A stretch of DNA of 64,000 bases from Empedobacter sp036647415 (GCF_036647415.1 NZ_JAVXKG010000010.1:33101-97100); one strand, 5' to 3'. Positions 7,121 through 15,259 are shown, numbered from the stretch's first letter. A program made the numbers and translations. Notes: generated from the letters alone by a model not told the origin.

Positions 7121-9672
7121 AAGAGTTTTCAACCGAAGAAATAAACTCAAGAATTCCGACTGAAATTCCTGAACATATCGATAGAAATCCAATTCCTCAA
7201 GGAGATGATCCAAATGAATATCTTCAAGCATCAGAACTGAATAAAATTGTCAAGTTTCTTGATGAAAATACTTCTTTCATTAAGGAATTGATGCAAAATT
7301 CTAATGAATTGCATTTTGATGTAAATAATTATAGTACTTATAATTTAATAGTTACAGATAATTTAAAAAATAAAAATGCTTTTAAGAGTTTGTCTTTAAA
7401 AGGATTATGGAAAGGAAGGGGGTTTTGGCTTCAAACTTTAGCCTACACCTCATTTAATTCCAAATTAAGCTTAGTTATAAGAGACAAGGACAATACTAAT
7501 ATATTTAGCATAGTTAATTATCCCCTTTCAATAGGTGTAAATGAAATTCCTTTAACGAGTGCCTTGTGCGAAGGAATTTTATTTGTAGACTTTTCAGAAG
7601 CCGATACTTTTCAAGAAATAGTTAATTATCCATTCCAAGAAAATGCGATATTAGATATTACTAATTACGCGGTTAAGCCTGATCACATTGGAGAGTATCA
7701 AATTATTGCCGATTTTCACGACATTGTTTTTCCTAATAAAATATTAGCTACTGATAATTCTCAAGTATCTGATACGGAATATTCCATAACGGATTTTATA
7801 CCCGTAGTTAAAGAAATGCAGTTAACTTATGTAGGGGTTAATACCGCTAATTCTTCGTATTTTGATTTAGCCCACATCTACGATAAATACGGTCGGATAG
7901 TTCAAAAAATTAACCACGGAGGCATTAACGGGTTCTATCAATTCGAAGTCCTGGCAGAAAATGCTGCCACTATAAGATTAGTTGTTAATATAGCTAACTC
8001 ATCTGAATTTAAACTAATTAATAATACCGAAAAAGCTCGTCCTAAAATCTTTGATTACGAGGAACTTGAAGTAAACTTGATTAGTGGTTCGGGTGTAGCT
8101 TTTGACGGAAGTTTACATAATAGTGATTCCTGGAATAGAACAGGCTTAATTAAAGTTAAACCTAATTCTACTATAGGTTACGTAGGCTATTTAAGTTTAA
8201 TTTATTCTGTAGCTTTATATGACGCTAATAAGAGATTCATTAAATCCGTTATAAGACCTACTGGTGCGGAAGCTGTAATTATAGCTGATTATTTTATCAC
8301 GACAGAGGACACTATGTATATTCAAGCTAGTGTAGCCAATAATTTTTATTTTAAAATATTCTATATAGATAAGGATGATTCTAACACATATCCTACCGTT
8401 TGGCAAGGTTTTAAAAATGGGGAAGATTTCAAGCTTAAAAACGGTGTCTCTTTCAAAAAACAGTCAGAAGAATTAGACGATTGGGAAAGAGTAATAGAAG
8501 CCAATAATAAAGCCAATTTAATACATAACTATTTAATTTCTAACAGAGATTATAGCGTTTTGAAAAACAAGGGGCGAATTGAGAAAATTACAAATACACC
8601 AAAAAACGGCGTTATTTTCGGGTATGAAAAAACGGGGAATATTAACACAATTTTCGAAAGTACTGATGGCGGATTAACATATAGAGAACTTTTTAGTATA
8701 ACCGATCAAAAGTTAGGTTACATAGATCCTAAAATGATAGTAAATGCTGACGGGGTTTTATATATCCAGGGCGAAATTAAAGAGGAATTTTATACGTATG
8801 CTGAAAAAGTATTATATAGAGCCGAAAAAAACAACGGAATTTGGGAAGTCGAAGAGGTATTAAATATGAACCACGGGCCTGCTAATTCTTATGTTACTTT
8901 CTCTTTAGGCTGGGGGTTTTCTTTCTATCAAAATATAGTAGTGATTAACGATTATGGCACGCAAGGCGTGGCTGGTAGGCTTTGGGTTTCTGAAGACTTT
9001 GGGAAAACTTTCGATGAAAAATTAAATATTTACAATCCTCCTTATAACACTTGGTTAAATAATGGACATATACACGGCTCTGCTTACGACTATATTTTCA
9101 ATCGAATATGGGTTAGTACGGGTGACGGCTACACTAACACTTATCTGCTATATTCTGACGACTTAGGTAATTCATGGAATAAATCGCAAGTACCTTACAA
9201 AAGTGAGCAAGGCGTAAATTCGATACACACTCAATTTACAGGCATACTAGTGACCGAAGACTATGTATTATTTAACCACGATTCCGAAAGAGCGGGAATT
9301 TATAGATATAATAGAGGCGATAAAAATAGTAAGCCTATAGTAGAATGGGTTATAGATGTAACAAATCACGAATCCAATGAAATGGAAGAAGCTGGTTTAT
9401 ACGCAGGAAATTCAATTGTTAGGAAAGATGGAGTAGTATATGCACTTATAGGGTGGCATGACATAGATATAGCCAATTCTAAAAATATTTTAGGAAAAAT
9501 ATTAATTTCAAAAGACGGCTATAATTGGGACGTTTTTTATCAAGATACAATTAATCCTGTAACGGGTCGAGGTTATATAACCAATGCTTCTTTGATATTT
9601 GTCAATGCCGAGAATGTAATTTTTAACACAGAGGGTAATAATTGGGTTTACATTAATTTACCTATTTTTTAA
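7117..9672 (+). CDS. Receptor-binding tail protein with sialidase-like beta-propeller
   Basis: The largest prophage gene, 851 residues. The N-terminus (to about 70) is likely the virion-attachment helix. Residues 90-440 hold repeated beta-sandwich-like units with the recurring words DFIPV, YDKYGR/YDANKR and AENAATIRL. The last 350 residues carry four Asp-box motifs of the BNR type: STDGGLTY (about 514), SEDFGKTF (623), SDDLGNSW (679) and SKDGYNW (797), the hallmark of six-bladed sialidase-fold propellers. It probably binds or trims surface glycans. Start overlaps the previous stop; no signal peptide. Confidence 0.7.
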   Translation: MKEFSTEEINSRIPTEIPEHIDRNPIPQGDDPNEYLQASELNKIVKFLDENTSFIKELMQNSNELHFDVNNYSTYNLIVTDNLKNKNAFKSLSLKGLWKGRGFWLQTLAYTSFNSKLSLVIRDKDNTNIFSIVNYPLSIGVNEIPLTSALCEGILFVDFSEADTFQEIVNYPFQENAILDITNYAVKPDHIGEYQIIADFHDIVFPNKILATDNSQVSDTEYSITDFIPVVKEMQLTYVGVNTANSSYFDLAHIYDKYGRIVQKINHGGINGFYQFEVLAENAATIRLVVNIANSSEFKLINNTEKARPKIFDYEELEVNLISGSGVAFDGSLHNSDSWNRTGLIKVKPNSTIGYVGYLSLIYSVALYDANKRFIKSVIRPTGAEAVIIADYFITTEDTMYIQASVANNFYFKIFYIDKDDSNTYPTVWQGFKNGEDFKLKNGVSFKKQSEELDDWERVIEANNKANLIHNYLISNRDYSVLKNKGRIEKITNTPKNGVIFGYEKTGNINTIFESTDGGLTYRELFSITDQKLGYIDPKMIVNADGVLYIQGEIKEEFYTYAEKVLYRAEKNNGIWEVEEVLNMNHGPANSYVTFSLGWGFSFYQNIVVINDYGTQGVAGRLWVSEDFGKTFDEKLNIYNPPYNTWLNNGHIHGSAYDYIFNRIWVSTGDGYTNTYLLYSDDLGNSWNKSQVPYKSEQGVNSIHTQFTGILVTEDYVLFNHDSERAGIYRYNRGDKNSKPIVEWVIDVTNHESNEMEEAGLYAGNSIVRKDGVVYALIGWHDIDIANSKNILGKILISKDGYNWDVFYQDTINPVTGRGYITNASLIFVNAENVIFNTEGNNWVYINLPIF

Positions 9673-9709
9673 ACAAAGTTGACGCTCAATAAATTAAAAC
9701 TTAAAACAC

Positions 9710-10150
9710 ATGATATTAGATTACATAAATAAAGACTTTAATCAAATTATACTTGAATTTCAGATTATTTTTTCGTGCTGGGTAGCGGTAGGAATTTCAG
9801 TTGGTATAGATTTATTTTTTGGGATTAGAAAGAGTAAATCATTAGGTGAATACACTCATTCATATGGTATTCGGAAAACATTTGAAAAAATGACATTCTA
9901 TTATTCTTTAATGCTTCTTTTTCTGTTTGCAGATATGTTTAATCCATTTGGAGTGTACATTGAAATTCTAAATCTTCCAATAATGACAATTCTAATGATG
10001 TTAGCATTATTACTTACAGAGGGATTATCTATAAGAGAAAAAGCAGATCAGAAACAAAGGAGAATGGTCGATAAATCTGCAAAACAACTATTGGATATTA
10101 TTCTAAAAAACAAAGAATTAATTGAGGAACTAAAAAATAAACAAGAGTAA
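9710..10150 (+). CDS. Putative holin
   Basis: A 146-residue protein with hydrophobic segments at about 17-36 and 68-105, an amphipathic link containing SYGIRKTFEKM, and a long charged C-terminal helix (EKADQKQRRM to the end). This matches the general layout of Bacteroidota phage holins. It lies directly before the endolysin gene, where a holin is expected to control the timing of inner-membrane permeabilisation. Family name is inferred from layout and context. Confidence 0.6.
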   Translation: MILDYINKDFNQIILEFQIIFSCWVAVGISVGIDLFFGIRKSKSLGEYTHSYGIRKTFEKMTFYYSLMLLFLFADMFNPFGVYIEILNLPIMTILMMLALLLTEGLSIREKADQKQRRMVDKSAKQLLDIILKNKELIEELKNKQE

Positions 10151-10152
10151 TT

Positions 10153-10827
10153 ATGTTAGTAGATTTTCAAAAAAACAATGGTTTACTTCCTGATGGAAAA
10201 TTAGGAGAAAAAACCGCTAAGAAAATGCGTGAAGTTTTTAAAATGACAATTTTTGAAGCTGCACACTTTTTAGGACAAGGCTCTGTTGAATCTGACTTTT
10301 TTCAATTAAAAAGAGAAAGTGGAAACTATTCGGTTGCATTATTGCGTTCCACATTCTCTTATTATCGTGATAGACCGCAAGAAGCTTATGCAGATGGACG
10401 CGGAGTTAATGAAAAGTCTTTATCAATCCAACGCCAAAAAATCATATTCAACAAAGTTTACGATGATAAAAATCGTAAACCAGGTTATAAACTTGGTAAT
10501 ACTAAAATTGGTGATGGTTGGTTGTTTCGTGGAAATGCTGCAGGTCAAACGACAGGACGTGAAGAGCATCAAGATTTGGCAAATCATTTAAAGGATCAAT
10601 CTATTATGACTAATCCTGATGTTGTTTGGGATAAATATTATTTTGAAGCGTTTATTTTTTACTTGAAGTCAAAAAATGTTTTTGGAAAAATGAAAGACGT
10701 GTCGCGTCAATCTTGTAATACTGTAACGTTAGCGATTAACGGAAAAGCTATGATGCATGCACTTTTGCGTTACGAACGAACACAACATTATTATAATCTT
10801 TTAAATCTTCCTGATGCGAAAAAATAA
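10153..10827 (+). CDS. Endolysin: peptidoglycan-binding domain plus GH19-like lysozyme
   Basis: A 224-residue cell-wall hydrolase. Residues 1-30 (LVDFQKNNGLLPDGKLGEKT) look like the end of a peptidoglycan-binding repeat; the rest resembles family 19 chitinase/lysozyme domains of phages, with AAHFLGQGSVESDFF carrying the likely catalytic Glu and GDGWLFRGNAAGQTTGREEH corresponding to the substrate-groove motif. No signal peptide, so export would rely on the adjacent holin. It starts two bases after the holin stop and overlaps the next gene by 14 bases. Confidence 0.75.
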   Translation: MLVDFQKNNGLLPDGKLGEKTAKKMREVFKMTIFEAAHFLGQGSVESDFFQLKRESGNYSVALLRSTFSYYRDRPQEAYADGRGVNEKSLSIQRQKIIFNKVYDDKNRKPGYKLGNTKIGDGWLFRGNAAGQTTGREEHQDLANHLKDQSIMTNPDVVWDKYYFEAFIFYLKSKNVFGKMKDVSRQSCNTVTLAINGKAMMHALLRYERTQHYYNLLNLPDAKK

Positions 10828-11380
10828 TAAATTAAGAATAGGATTGTTTTTGGCAATCCTATTTGTTTTTGCAATTATATTTAATTGTCGAACAGCTAAA
10901 AATTCAGTCCAAAAATCTAAAGAAGATTTCAAAAAGGAAGAATTGAAAATTAATAAAATTGATTCTATTTCAAATGTTATTATAAACAATAAAGTATCAA
11001 GCTTTGATTCGATGTCTTGGAGTAATTACATGCAAAATATTGATGTCAGTTATTCCGGTAAATCTTTAAATGATAAATTGATTTTAAAATTTACAGACAA
11101 TACAATTGAAGTATCTGGAATAGGCGATATTAATTTCAATCAAAAAAAGAATAAAGGGGATTCTATTAATAATAAAAATCAAACTGAAAATATCAACGAG
11201 CAAATTAATGTGAATTCTAATTCAGAAGTTAAAACTAAAATAGAACAATCAAAATCAAAAATTGATAAATCAAAAGAAAATGAATCAGCTGGACCTACTT
11301 GGAATGTTATGATTGTTTTGATTGCGTCTGCACTCTTTATAATTTATTTAGGTTATCGATACTTTACAAGGAAAAGGTAA
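10814..11380 (+). CDS. Spanin-like membrane protein (possible unimolecular spanin)
   Basis: A 188-residue protein with an N-terminal hydrophobic segment ending in IIFNC (Cys near residue 25, an imperfect lipobox), a long charged and Asn-rich middle that looks extended or coiled-coil, and a C-terminal membrane helix (MIVLIASALFIIYLGYRYF) with a basic tail. This N-lipid, C-transmembrane layout is that of unimolecular spanins, which fuse outer and inner membranes at the end of lysis. It overlaps the endolysin end by 14 bases, the classic Rz-like position. Confidence 0.5.
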   Translation: MRKNNKLRIGLFLAILFVFAIIFNCRTAKNSVQKSKEDFKKEELKINKIDSISNVIINNKVSSFDSMSWSNYMQNIDVSYSGKSLNDKLILKFTDNTIEVSGIGDINFNQKKNKGDSINNKNQTENINEQINVNSNSEVKTKIEQSKSKIDKSKENESAGPTWNVMIVLIASALFIIYLGYRYFTRKR

Positions 11381-11450
11381 ATTTACCTTTACTTTTAAAC
11401 CTATTTACAGAGGTTAAATAACATAAAAAGGGTATTTACCCTCTATTTTT

Positions 11451-11479
11451 AAAAGTGGTCAAATTTGATCACTTTTTTA
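11451..11479. terminator. Bidirectional terminator between lysis genes and opposing lipoprotein gene
   Basis: AAAAGTGGTCAAA and TTTGATCACTTTT form a near-perfect stem with T-rich flanks on both strands. Just upstream, an 18-bp palindrome (11373-11390) overlaps the stop of the spanin-like gene. Confidence 0.7.
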
Positions 11480-11533
11480 TTTTGTAGCGTCATCTAATGC
11501 TTTGTAATTTAATTTGCAATTATCAAGTTCTAT

Positions 11534-11680
11534 TTATAAAGAGTCGGATATTTCTTTTTGTTTTATTAGAAGTGTATTTTGATTTTGCACATATTCATTT
11601 AGTTTAATTAACTGTCTATCCTTTTCTTTTTGATTATTACAAGAAAACAATAAAATAGGTAGTAAGTAGATGTATTTCAT
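11534..11680 (-). CDS. Tiny lipoprotein, possibly truncated by an in-frame stop
   Basis: On the minus strand an ATG at 11680 opens a 48-residue frame with a textbook Bacteroidota lipoprotein signal (MKYIYLLPILLFSC) followed by a charged, probably coiled-coil segment. After the TAA at 11534-11536 the same frame continues without gap for 19 codons (to a second stop at 11477-11479, right at the shared terminator) and still looks like protein, with residues IELDNCKLNYKALDD. The short product may be functional or a gene broken by one nonsense change. It lies in the prophage opposite to the lysis genes. Confidence 0.55.
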   Translation of the reverse strand: MKYIYLLPILLFSCNNQKEKDRQLIKLNEYVQNQNTLLIKQKEISDSL

Positions 11681-11775
11681 AATGCTGATTTACTTAAAGT
11701 TAACAATTTTTCTTAACTTATCTTGAGAAAATATATCTTAAATAATCACTATACTTGCATTCAACGCTATTAAAA

Positions 11776-12669
11776 ATGAAAGAATTATTCGAATCGAATA
11801 AGTTTAAGACGGAAAGCTTGACTTATATCTCACCAGCACAGAAAATATTAAACGAACATTTACAAAACCTAGATGGGTTAAAAGATATGTATTCTCCTTA
11901 TCGTAAATTAATGGAAAACTTGAATACTGCAATACCTAATCAAGAAAATACGTTTGCAAAATTATTTAAAAATAATAAAAAAATATATCAATCAATAGGA
12001 TTATTTAATCCTGAATTAGAAAAAGTAATCAATAATTTAAAAAACAATAATATTGTCCTTGAAACTTCATTATGGAGTAAAGTTAGTTCAATAATTAAAG
12101 ATTCTAAAATTGATTATTTGATAAACTTGAATGAGAATAGATTTAATTTAATTCAGGATAATTTTAAAAATATTGGAATAGATTCGGGATTCGCTACTAT
12201 TACATTTATAGAAACGATTAATGCAGAAGAATTAGAGTACAATGATGATGAAATTGATATTTTATCAAAAAATGTGTCTGTAAAACTGAACGAATTCATT
12301 CATAATCCTCAAATATTAAGTTGGTTTTATGTTCTTTATTTTTCAATCCATTTAAATCCTGATCAAAATATTAAAACTGTAGTCAACTCATTAATATTAC
12401 AATGTGTTATTGGACTTGTTATTAATTATCAGTCTGACAAATCTAAAAATGAACTTCAATATGAAAAACATTTAGTTTTTCATATTGAACCTGAATCAAT
12501 ATATCTAAAATCTAAACCTAAAAACACTTCAAAAACATTGCAATTGTTAACTAGAGATAATGAAATTACAATCATAAAAAGTAATTATAAATGGATTTAT
12601 ATACTGACTAAAGATGTAAACAACAAGCCTGTAACAGGATGGATAAAAAAAGAATTTATAAATTTTTAA
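11776..12669 (+). CDS. Prophage cargo protein: helical, hydrophobic segment, C-terminal SH3-like domain
   Basis: The start is placed at the ATG 11776; an upstream in-frame TTG at 11755 is possible. The product is about 297 residues. Residues 1-170 are polar and helical without a known motif. Residues about 182-225 contain two hydrophobic stretches (ILSWFYVLYFSIHL and LILQCVIGLVINY). The C-terminus resembles a bacterial SH3 domain, with YLKSKPKNTSKTLQLL, a WIYI strand and a final GWIKKEFI. Placement between the lysis genes and the hicAB/integrase end is typical of lysogenic cargo such as exclusion or anti-phage genes; function is not established. Confidence 0.6.
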   Translation: MKELFESNKFKTESLTYISPAQKILNEHLQNLDGLKDMYSPYRKLMENLNTAIPNQENTFAKLFKNNKKIYQSIGLFNPELEKVINNLKNNNIVLETSLWSKVSSIIKDSKIDYLINLNENRFNLIQDNFKNIGIDSGFATITFIETINAEELEYNDDEIDILSKNVSVKLNEFIHNPQILSWFYVLYFSIHLNPDQNIKTVVNSLILQCVIGLVINYQSDKSKNELQYEKHLVFHIEPESIYLKSKPKNTSKTLQLLTRDNEITIIKSNYKWIYILTKDVNNKPVTGWIKKEFINF

Positions 12670-12679
12670 TAGAATTAAT

Positions 12680-13111
12680 ATGGAAATAGAATTACAAAAA
12701 GCTGAAGTAAAACTTCAAAAGACAAAAATTACAAATACAATATTAAAGCAGACTTATTCAATTTCGCTTACAGATGGTAAAGAGTTAGGATATGAAATTT
12801 TAGGTTGGTGTATATATAATAATAAGAAAACAGTTATATTATATAATTACCAATTAAATACACTTAGAATAGCTGAAAATCTAAGTTCTGTAAATTACGA
12901 AATAATCACGTATGAAAATGAAGAAAACAGTTATATCAATGATAGATTATTAGAGATAGAAGAAAGAATTGGAAAATACCATTTGAAAACAGTAGTAGGA
13001 GGAAAAACATTGTATAGTATTTATCTTACAAAAGAAGAAGCAAAAAATATGTACGATAATGGAATTGAATTCATTAAAATAATAAATGAAAAAGGACAGA
13101 TTTATATTTAA
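12680..13111 (+). CDS. Hypothetical prophage cargo protein
   Basis: A 143-residue soluble protein starting 10 bases after the preceding gene, so probably co-transcribed with it. An N-terminal charged helix (ELQKAEVKLQKTK) precedes a beta-rich body (ELGYEILGWCIYNNKKTVIL) and a mixed C-terminus (GGKTLYSIYLTKEEAKNMY). No family recognised. A strong terminator directly follows, closing a two-gene unit. Confidence 0.55.
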   Translation: MEIELQKAEVKLQKTKITNTILKQTYSISLTDGKELGYEILGWCIYNNKKTVILYNYQLNTLRIAENLSSVNYEIITYENEENSYINDRLLEIEERIGKYHLKTVVGGKTLYSIYLTKEEAKNMYDNGIEFIKIINEKGQIYI

Positions 13112-13118
13112 TAAGAAA

Positions 13119-13150
13119 AATGCCTTACTATTTAGTAAGGCATTAATTTG
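13119..13150 (+). terminator. Terminator of the two-gene cargo unit
   Basis: AATGCCTTACTA (13119-13130) and TAGTAAGGCATT (13133-13144) form a perfect 12-bp stem with a tiny loop, followed by a moderately T-rich stretch. It lies a few bases past the stop at 13111. Confidence 0.75.
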
Positions 13151-13227
13151 TTAATTTTTTCTGTTATTTGATTTTATAAAGTATTCCTTTATTGTTGTAA
13201 AAATATAAAAGATTTGTAGAGTAATTA

Positions 13228-13632
13228 CTACGCAAAATGAATTTCTTTTAATTCATCTGCTAAACGATGTAATCCATTTTCGATTTGTTCAGCTTTTTTA
13301 TCAGATAATTCTACGTTTTTTTCTTTAGACATTCGTCTTAATAAACTTTGATTGATTCCTAGATAGTCAGCTAATTTACTTTTATTAAACATTGAATAAT
13401 AATCAAAAAAAGTTTCTAAATCTAAATAGTAGAATAGATCCGCATTCAATAATTCTTGTGCTTCATCTTTGTTCCCGATTTCGTTTAAATAATCTGCTTG
13501 TAATTCTATTACTTCTTTGAAGTTCTCTTTTACCTCATCAATAGAATCCCCAACAGTAACAAGTCCTTGTAAATCATTTGAAAAAGCACTATATCCTGTA
13601 GTACTTTTTTCTAATACAATTGTTACTTTCAT
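13228..13632 (-). CDS. hicB: HicB antitoxin
   Basis: The start is set at the ATG at 13632 (134 residues), because HicB proteins begin with the strand MKVTIVLEKSTTGYSAF; the longer frame adds a basic stretch without family character. Residues 1-50 form the partly degenerate RNase H-like HicB fold (GYSAFSNDLQGLVTVGDSIDE); residues about 85-130 (LADYLGINQSLLRRM to the end) are a Cro-type HTH for DNA binding. It neutralises HicA and represses the operon. It lies 79 bases downstream of hicA, in the classic toxin-first order. Confidence 0.85.
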   Translation of the reverse strand: MKVTIVLEKSTTGYSAFSNDLQGLVTVGDSIDEVKENFKEVIELQADYLNEIGNKDEAQELLNADLFYYLDLETFFDYYSMFNKSKLADYLGINQSLLRRMSKEKNVELSDKKAEQIENGLHRLADELKEIHFA

Positions 13633-13711
13633 TCTTACTTTAGTTAGTTGTTTGTTTATTTTTTTTATTAATAAGCTATTAATTTTCAGAAGCATATAAA
13701 ATAAAGCAGGG

Positions 13712-13897
13712 TTATTTTAACCCTGCCTGCTTAAGAATTGATTGTTCAGTACCCTTTTTCAACTCAGCTGACGGGTGTCGAGGTACAATTACAGTACCAC
13801 CCTTTGTAGGGTGAACATAAAGAGTGTGTTTACCACCCTCTCTAAAAATGTACCAGCCGTCCTTTTTTAGGATTTTCACCATTTCGGACACTTTCAT
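13712..13897 (-). CDS. hicA: HicA mRNA interferase toxin
   Basis: A 61-residue protein with the full HicA signature: a helix (MKVSEMVKILKKDGW), the GGKHTLYVHP motif with the catalytic His24, and VIVPRHPSAELKKGTEQSIL. HicA has a double-stranded-RNA-binding fold and cleaves mRNAs when free of HicB. Length is normal. The gene has its own promoter with two palindromic operators and is carried inside the prophage beside the integrase, so a role in prophage maintenance or in defence is plausible. Confidence 0.9.
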   Translation of the reverse strand: MKVSEMVKILKKDGWYIFREGGKHTLYVHPTKGGTVIVPRHPSAELKKGTEQSILKQAGLK

Positions 13898-13922
13898 AAA
13901 TCAAATAACTTAATTAACATTA

Positions 13923-13976
13923 CAAATATAGTAACAAATTTGTTACTTACAAATAAATGAGTAACAAATTTGTTAC
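13923..13976 (-). promoter_or_regulatory. hicAB promoter with two identical 16-bp palindromic operators
   Basis: Minus-strand promoter: TTG (13950-13952), exact 19-bp spacer, TATATTTG (13923-13930). The palindrome GTAACAAATTTGTTAC occurs twice, at 13931-13946, filling the spacer, and at 13961-13976, just upstream of the -33 element; centres are 30 bp apart. HicB bound to the first would block RNA polymerase directly. Palindromes and promoter are seen; HicB binding is inferred. Confidence 0.8.
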
Positions 13977-13981
13977 ATAAT

Positions 13982-15151
13982 TTAAACGAACTTTCTTTCT
14001 GCTTTTTTTGCTTTCTCAAATCGAACTAAATTAATTTGATTTGCGTAAATTTCAGTTGTCTTAGATTTTGAATGCCCGAATATTGTTTGAATAGTTTCAA
14101 GATCAACACCATCGTACATCATATCATTTGCAGCCTTGTGCTTCAAGGAATACATTTTTTTGTCAATACCCAATTCATCCTTTACATACTTTTTCCAGTA
14201 TTTTGTTACAGTATCGCGTTTGATTTTATACAAATTAGGACAAAACATATCTGATTTTTCAAGTCGACCTCCGCATAAACGTGGAGTACCAAATAAATAT
14301 AAATCTGCATTATCAACACTGAATAAAATTTGAACCAAATCAGTCTTTAAATCAGATTTAATCGGAACTATTCTATATTTATTTGTTTTACCATCTTCAG
14401 GACGAAGTAAAATAATATCCTTTTGTAGGTCCACATCACTAACTTTCAACCTCAGTAATTCAGCTGGTCTAATTCCAGTTTGATACAATGCTTTTACAAA
14501 TCTTAGAAATGAAAAATTGCGTTCGTGTAAATGATTAATAATTATCGTTTGCTCTTTATCGGTTGGAAAATCTGTCGGAGGTGTATCGTATTTTAAAGTT
14601 CTTATGCCGTGTGCTGGATTATTATTTATTAAATTATATTCAACCAGTTCGGATAAAATAGATTTGAAATAGCCTAAATTTTTATTGTAGGCGTGATTTG
14701 ACCACTTCCTTTGCTCTTTTATTGTTTCGAAAATATTTTTCACGTGGAAACGCTCAATTGAATCAATAGAAAGGTTTTTGTATTTCAATTTTTCTGCAGC
14801 AGATATTATAAATCTACATGTTCCGGAATAGTCCCTGAATGATTTTACTGATAAGCGAAGTTTTAATTTTTCCAATGCAAAATTAATTGCATCTTCAAAT
14901 TTTACTTTTTGTGGTTTTTTGGAAATGGTTTTGTCTAAGTCGGGATTCCAGCCTTGTTCTAAAGATTTTTTTATAGTATCCTGTAAAATAAGAACTTTTT
15001 CCATTCTTTCATCAAATGAATCTGAATCGTTTATTCCTGATGAAAATCGTTTTGGATTACCTCCATTAAATCTAAACCAAACATACCAATCCTTGCCCGA
15101 TTCAATCGGATATGATTTTATTTTTGGTAAAGTCCATGAATTTTTTCTCAT
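13982..15151 (-). CDS. int: Prophage tyrosine recombinase (integrase)
   Basis: A 389-residue integrase. It has an N-terminal arm-binding region (to about 80), a SAM-like core-binding domain (FEDAINFALEKLKLRLS to about 180), and a catalytic domain with the first Arg in YQTGIRPAELLRLK, a Lys in KTNKYRIVP, the box II motif as YSLKH (the usual HxLRH pattern altered, as is common in Bacteroidota integrases), GHSKSKTTEIY with the second His and the nucleophilic Tyr. It lies 116 bases from tRNA-Ser and reads away from it, as expected for a tRNA-targeting prophage. Confidence 0.88.
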   Translation of the reverse strand: MRKNSWTLPKIKSYPIESGKDWYVWFRFNGGNPKRFSSGINDSDSFDERMEKVLILQDTIKKSLEQGWNPDLDKTISKKPQKVKFEDAINFALEKLKLRLSVKSFRDYSGTCRFIISAAEKLKYKNLSIDSIERFHVKNIFETIKEQRKWSNHAYNKNLGYFKSILSELVEYNLINNNPAHGIRTLKYDTPPTDFPTDKEQTIIINHLHERNFSFLRFVKALYQTGIRPAELLRLKVSDVDLQKDIILLRPEDGKTNKYRIVPIKSDLKTDLVQILFSVDNADLYLFGTPRLCGGRLEKSDMFCPNLYKIKRDTVTKYWKKYVKDELGIDKKMYSLKHKAANDMMYDGVDLETIQTIFGHSKSKTTEIYANQINLVRFEKAKKAERKFV

Positions 15152-15172
15152 ATCATTAAATTTTTAATGATA
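15151..15172. promoter_or_regulatory. Inverted repeat at the integrase start
   Basis: TATCATTAAA (15151-15160), two T, then TTTAATGATA (15163-15172): a perfect 10-bp dyad abutting the integrase ATG. It is a candidate operator or RNA hairpin controlling integrase. Confidence 0.5.
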
Positions 15173-15221
15173 CTTAAACAAGTCGAAGATAATTTGTGCA
15201 GTTTTGTGCGAATAGTTATAT

Positions 15222-15259
15222 AAAAATCTTGAAACACTGATGCAGTCAGTGTTTCAAGA
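15222..15259 (-). terminator. Terminator of tRNA-Ser
   Basis: A perfect 14-bp stem (15227-15240 with 15246-15259, loop TGCAG) followed on the minus strand by five T. It starts nine bases after the tRNA 3' end. Its 3' arm shares the 10-mer TTTCAAGACT with the tRNA anticodon region. Confidence 0.75.

Noticed and set aside
11723..11757. Promoter TTG-N24-TATACTTG before the prophage cargo unit
   Set aside because: Spacing of 24 and a mismatched -7 box fall outside the pattern seen at the other promoters here.
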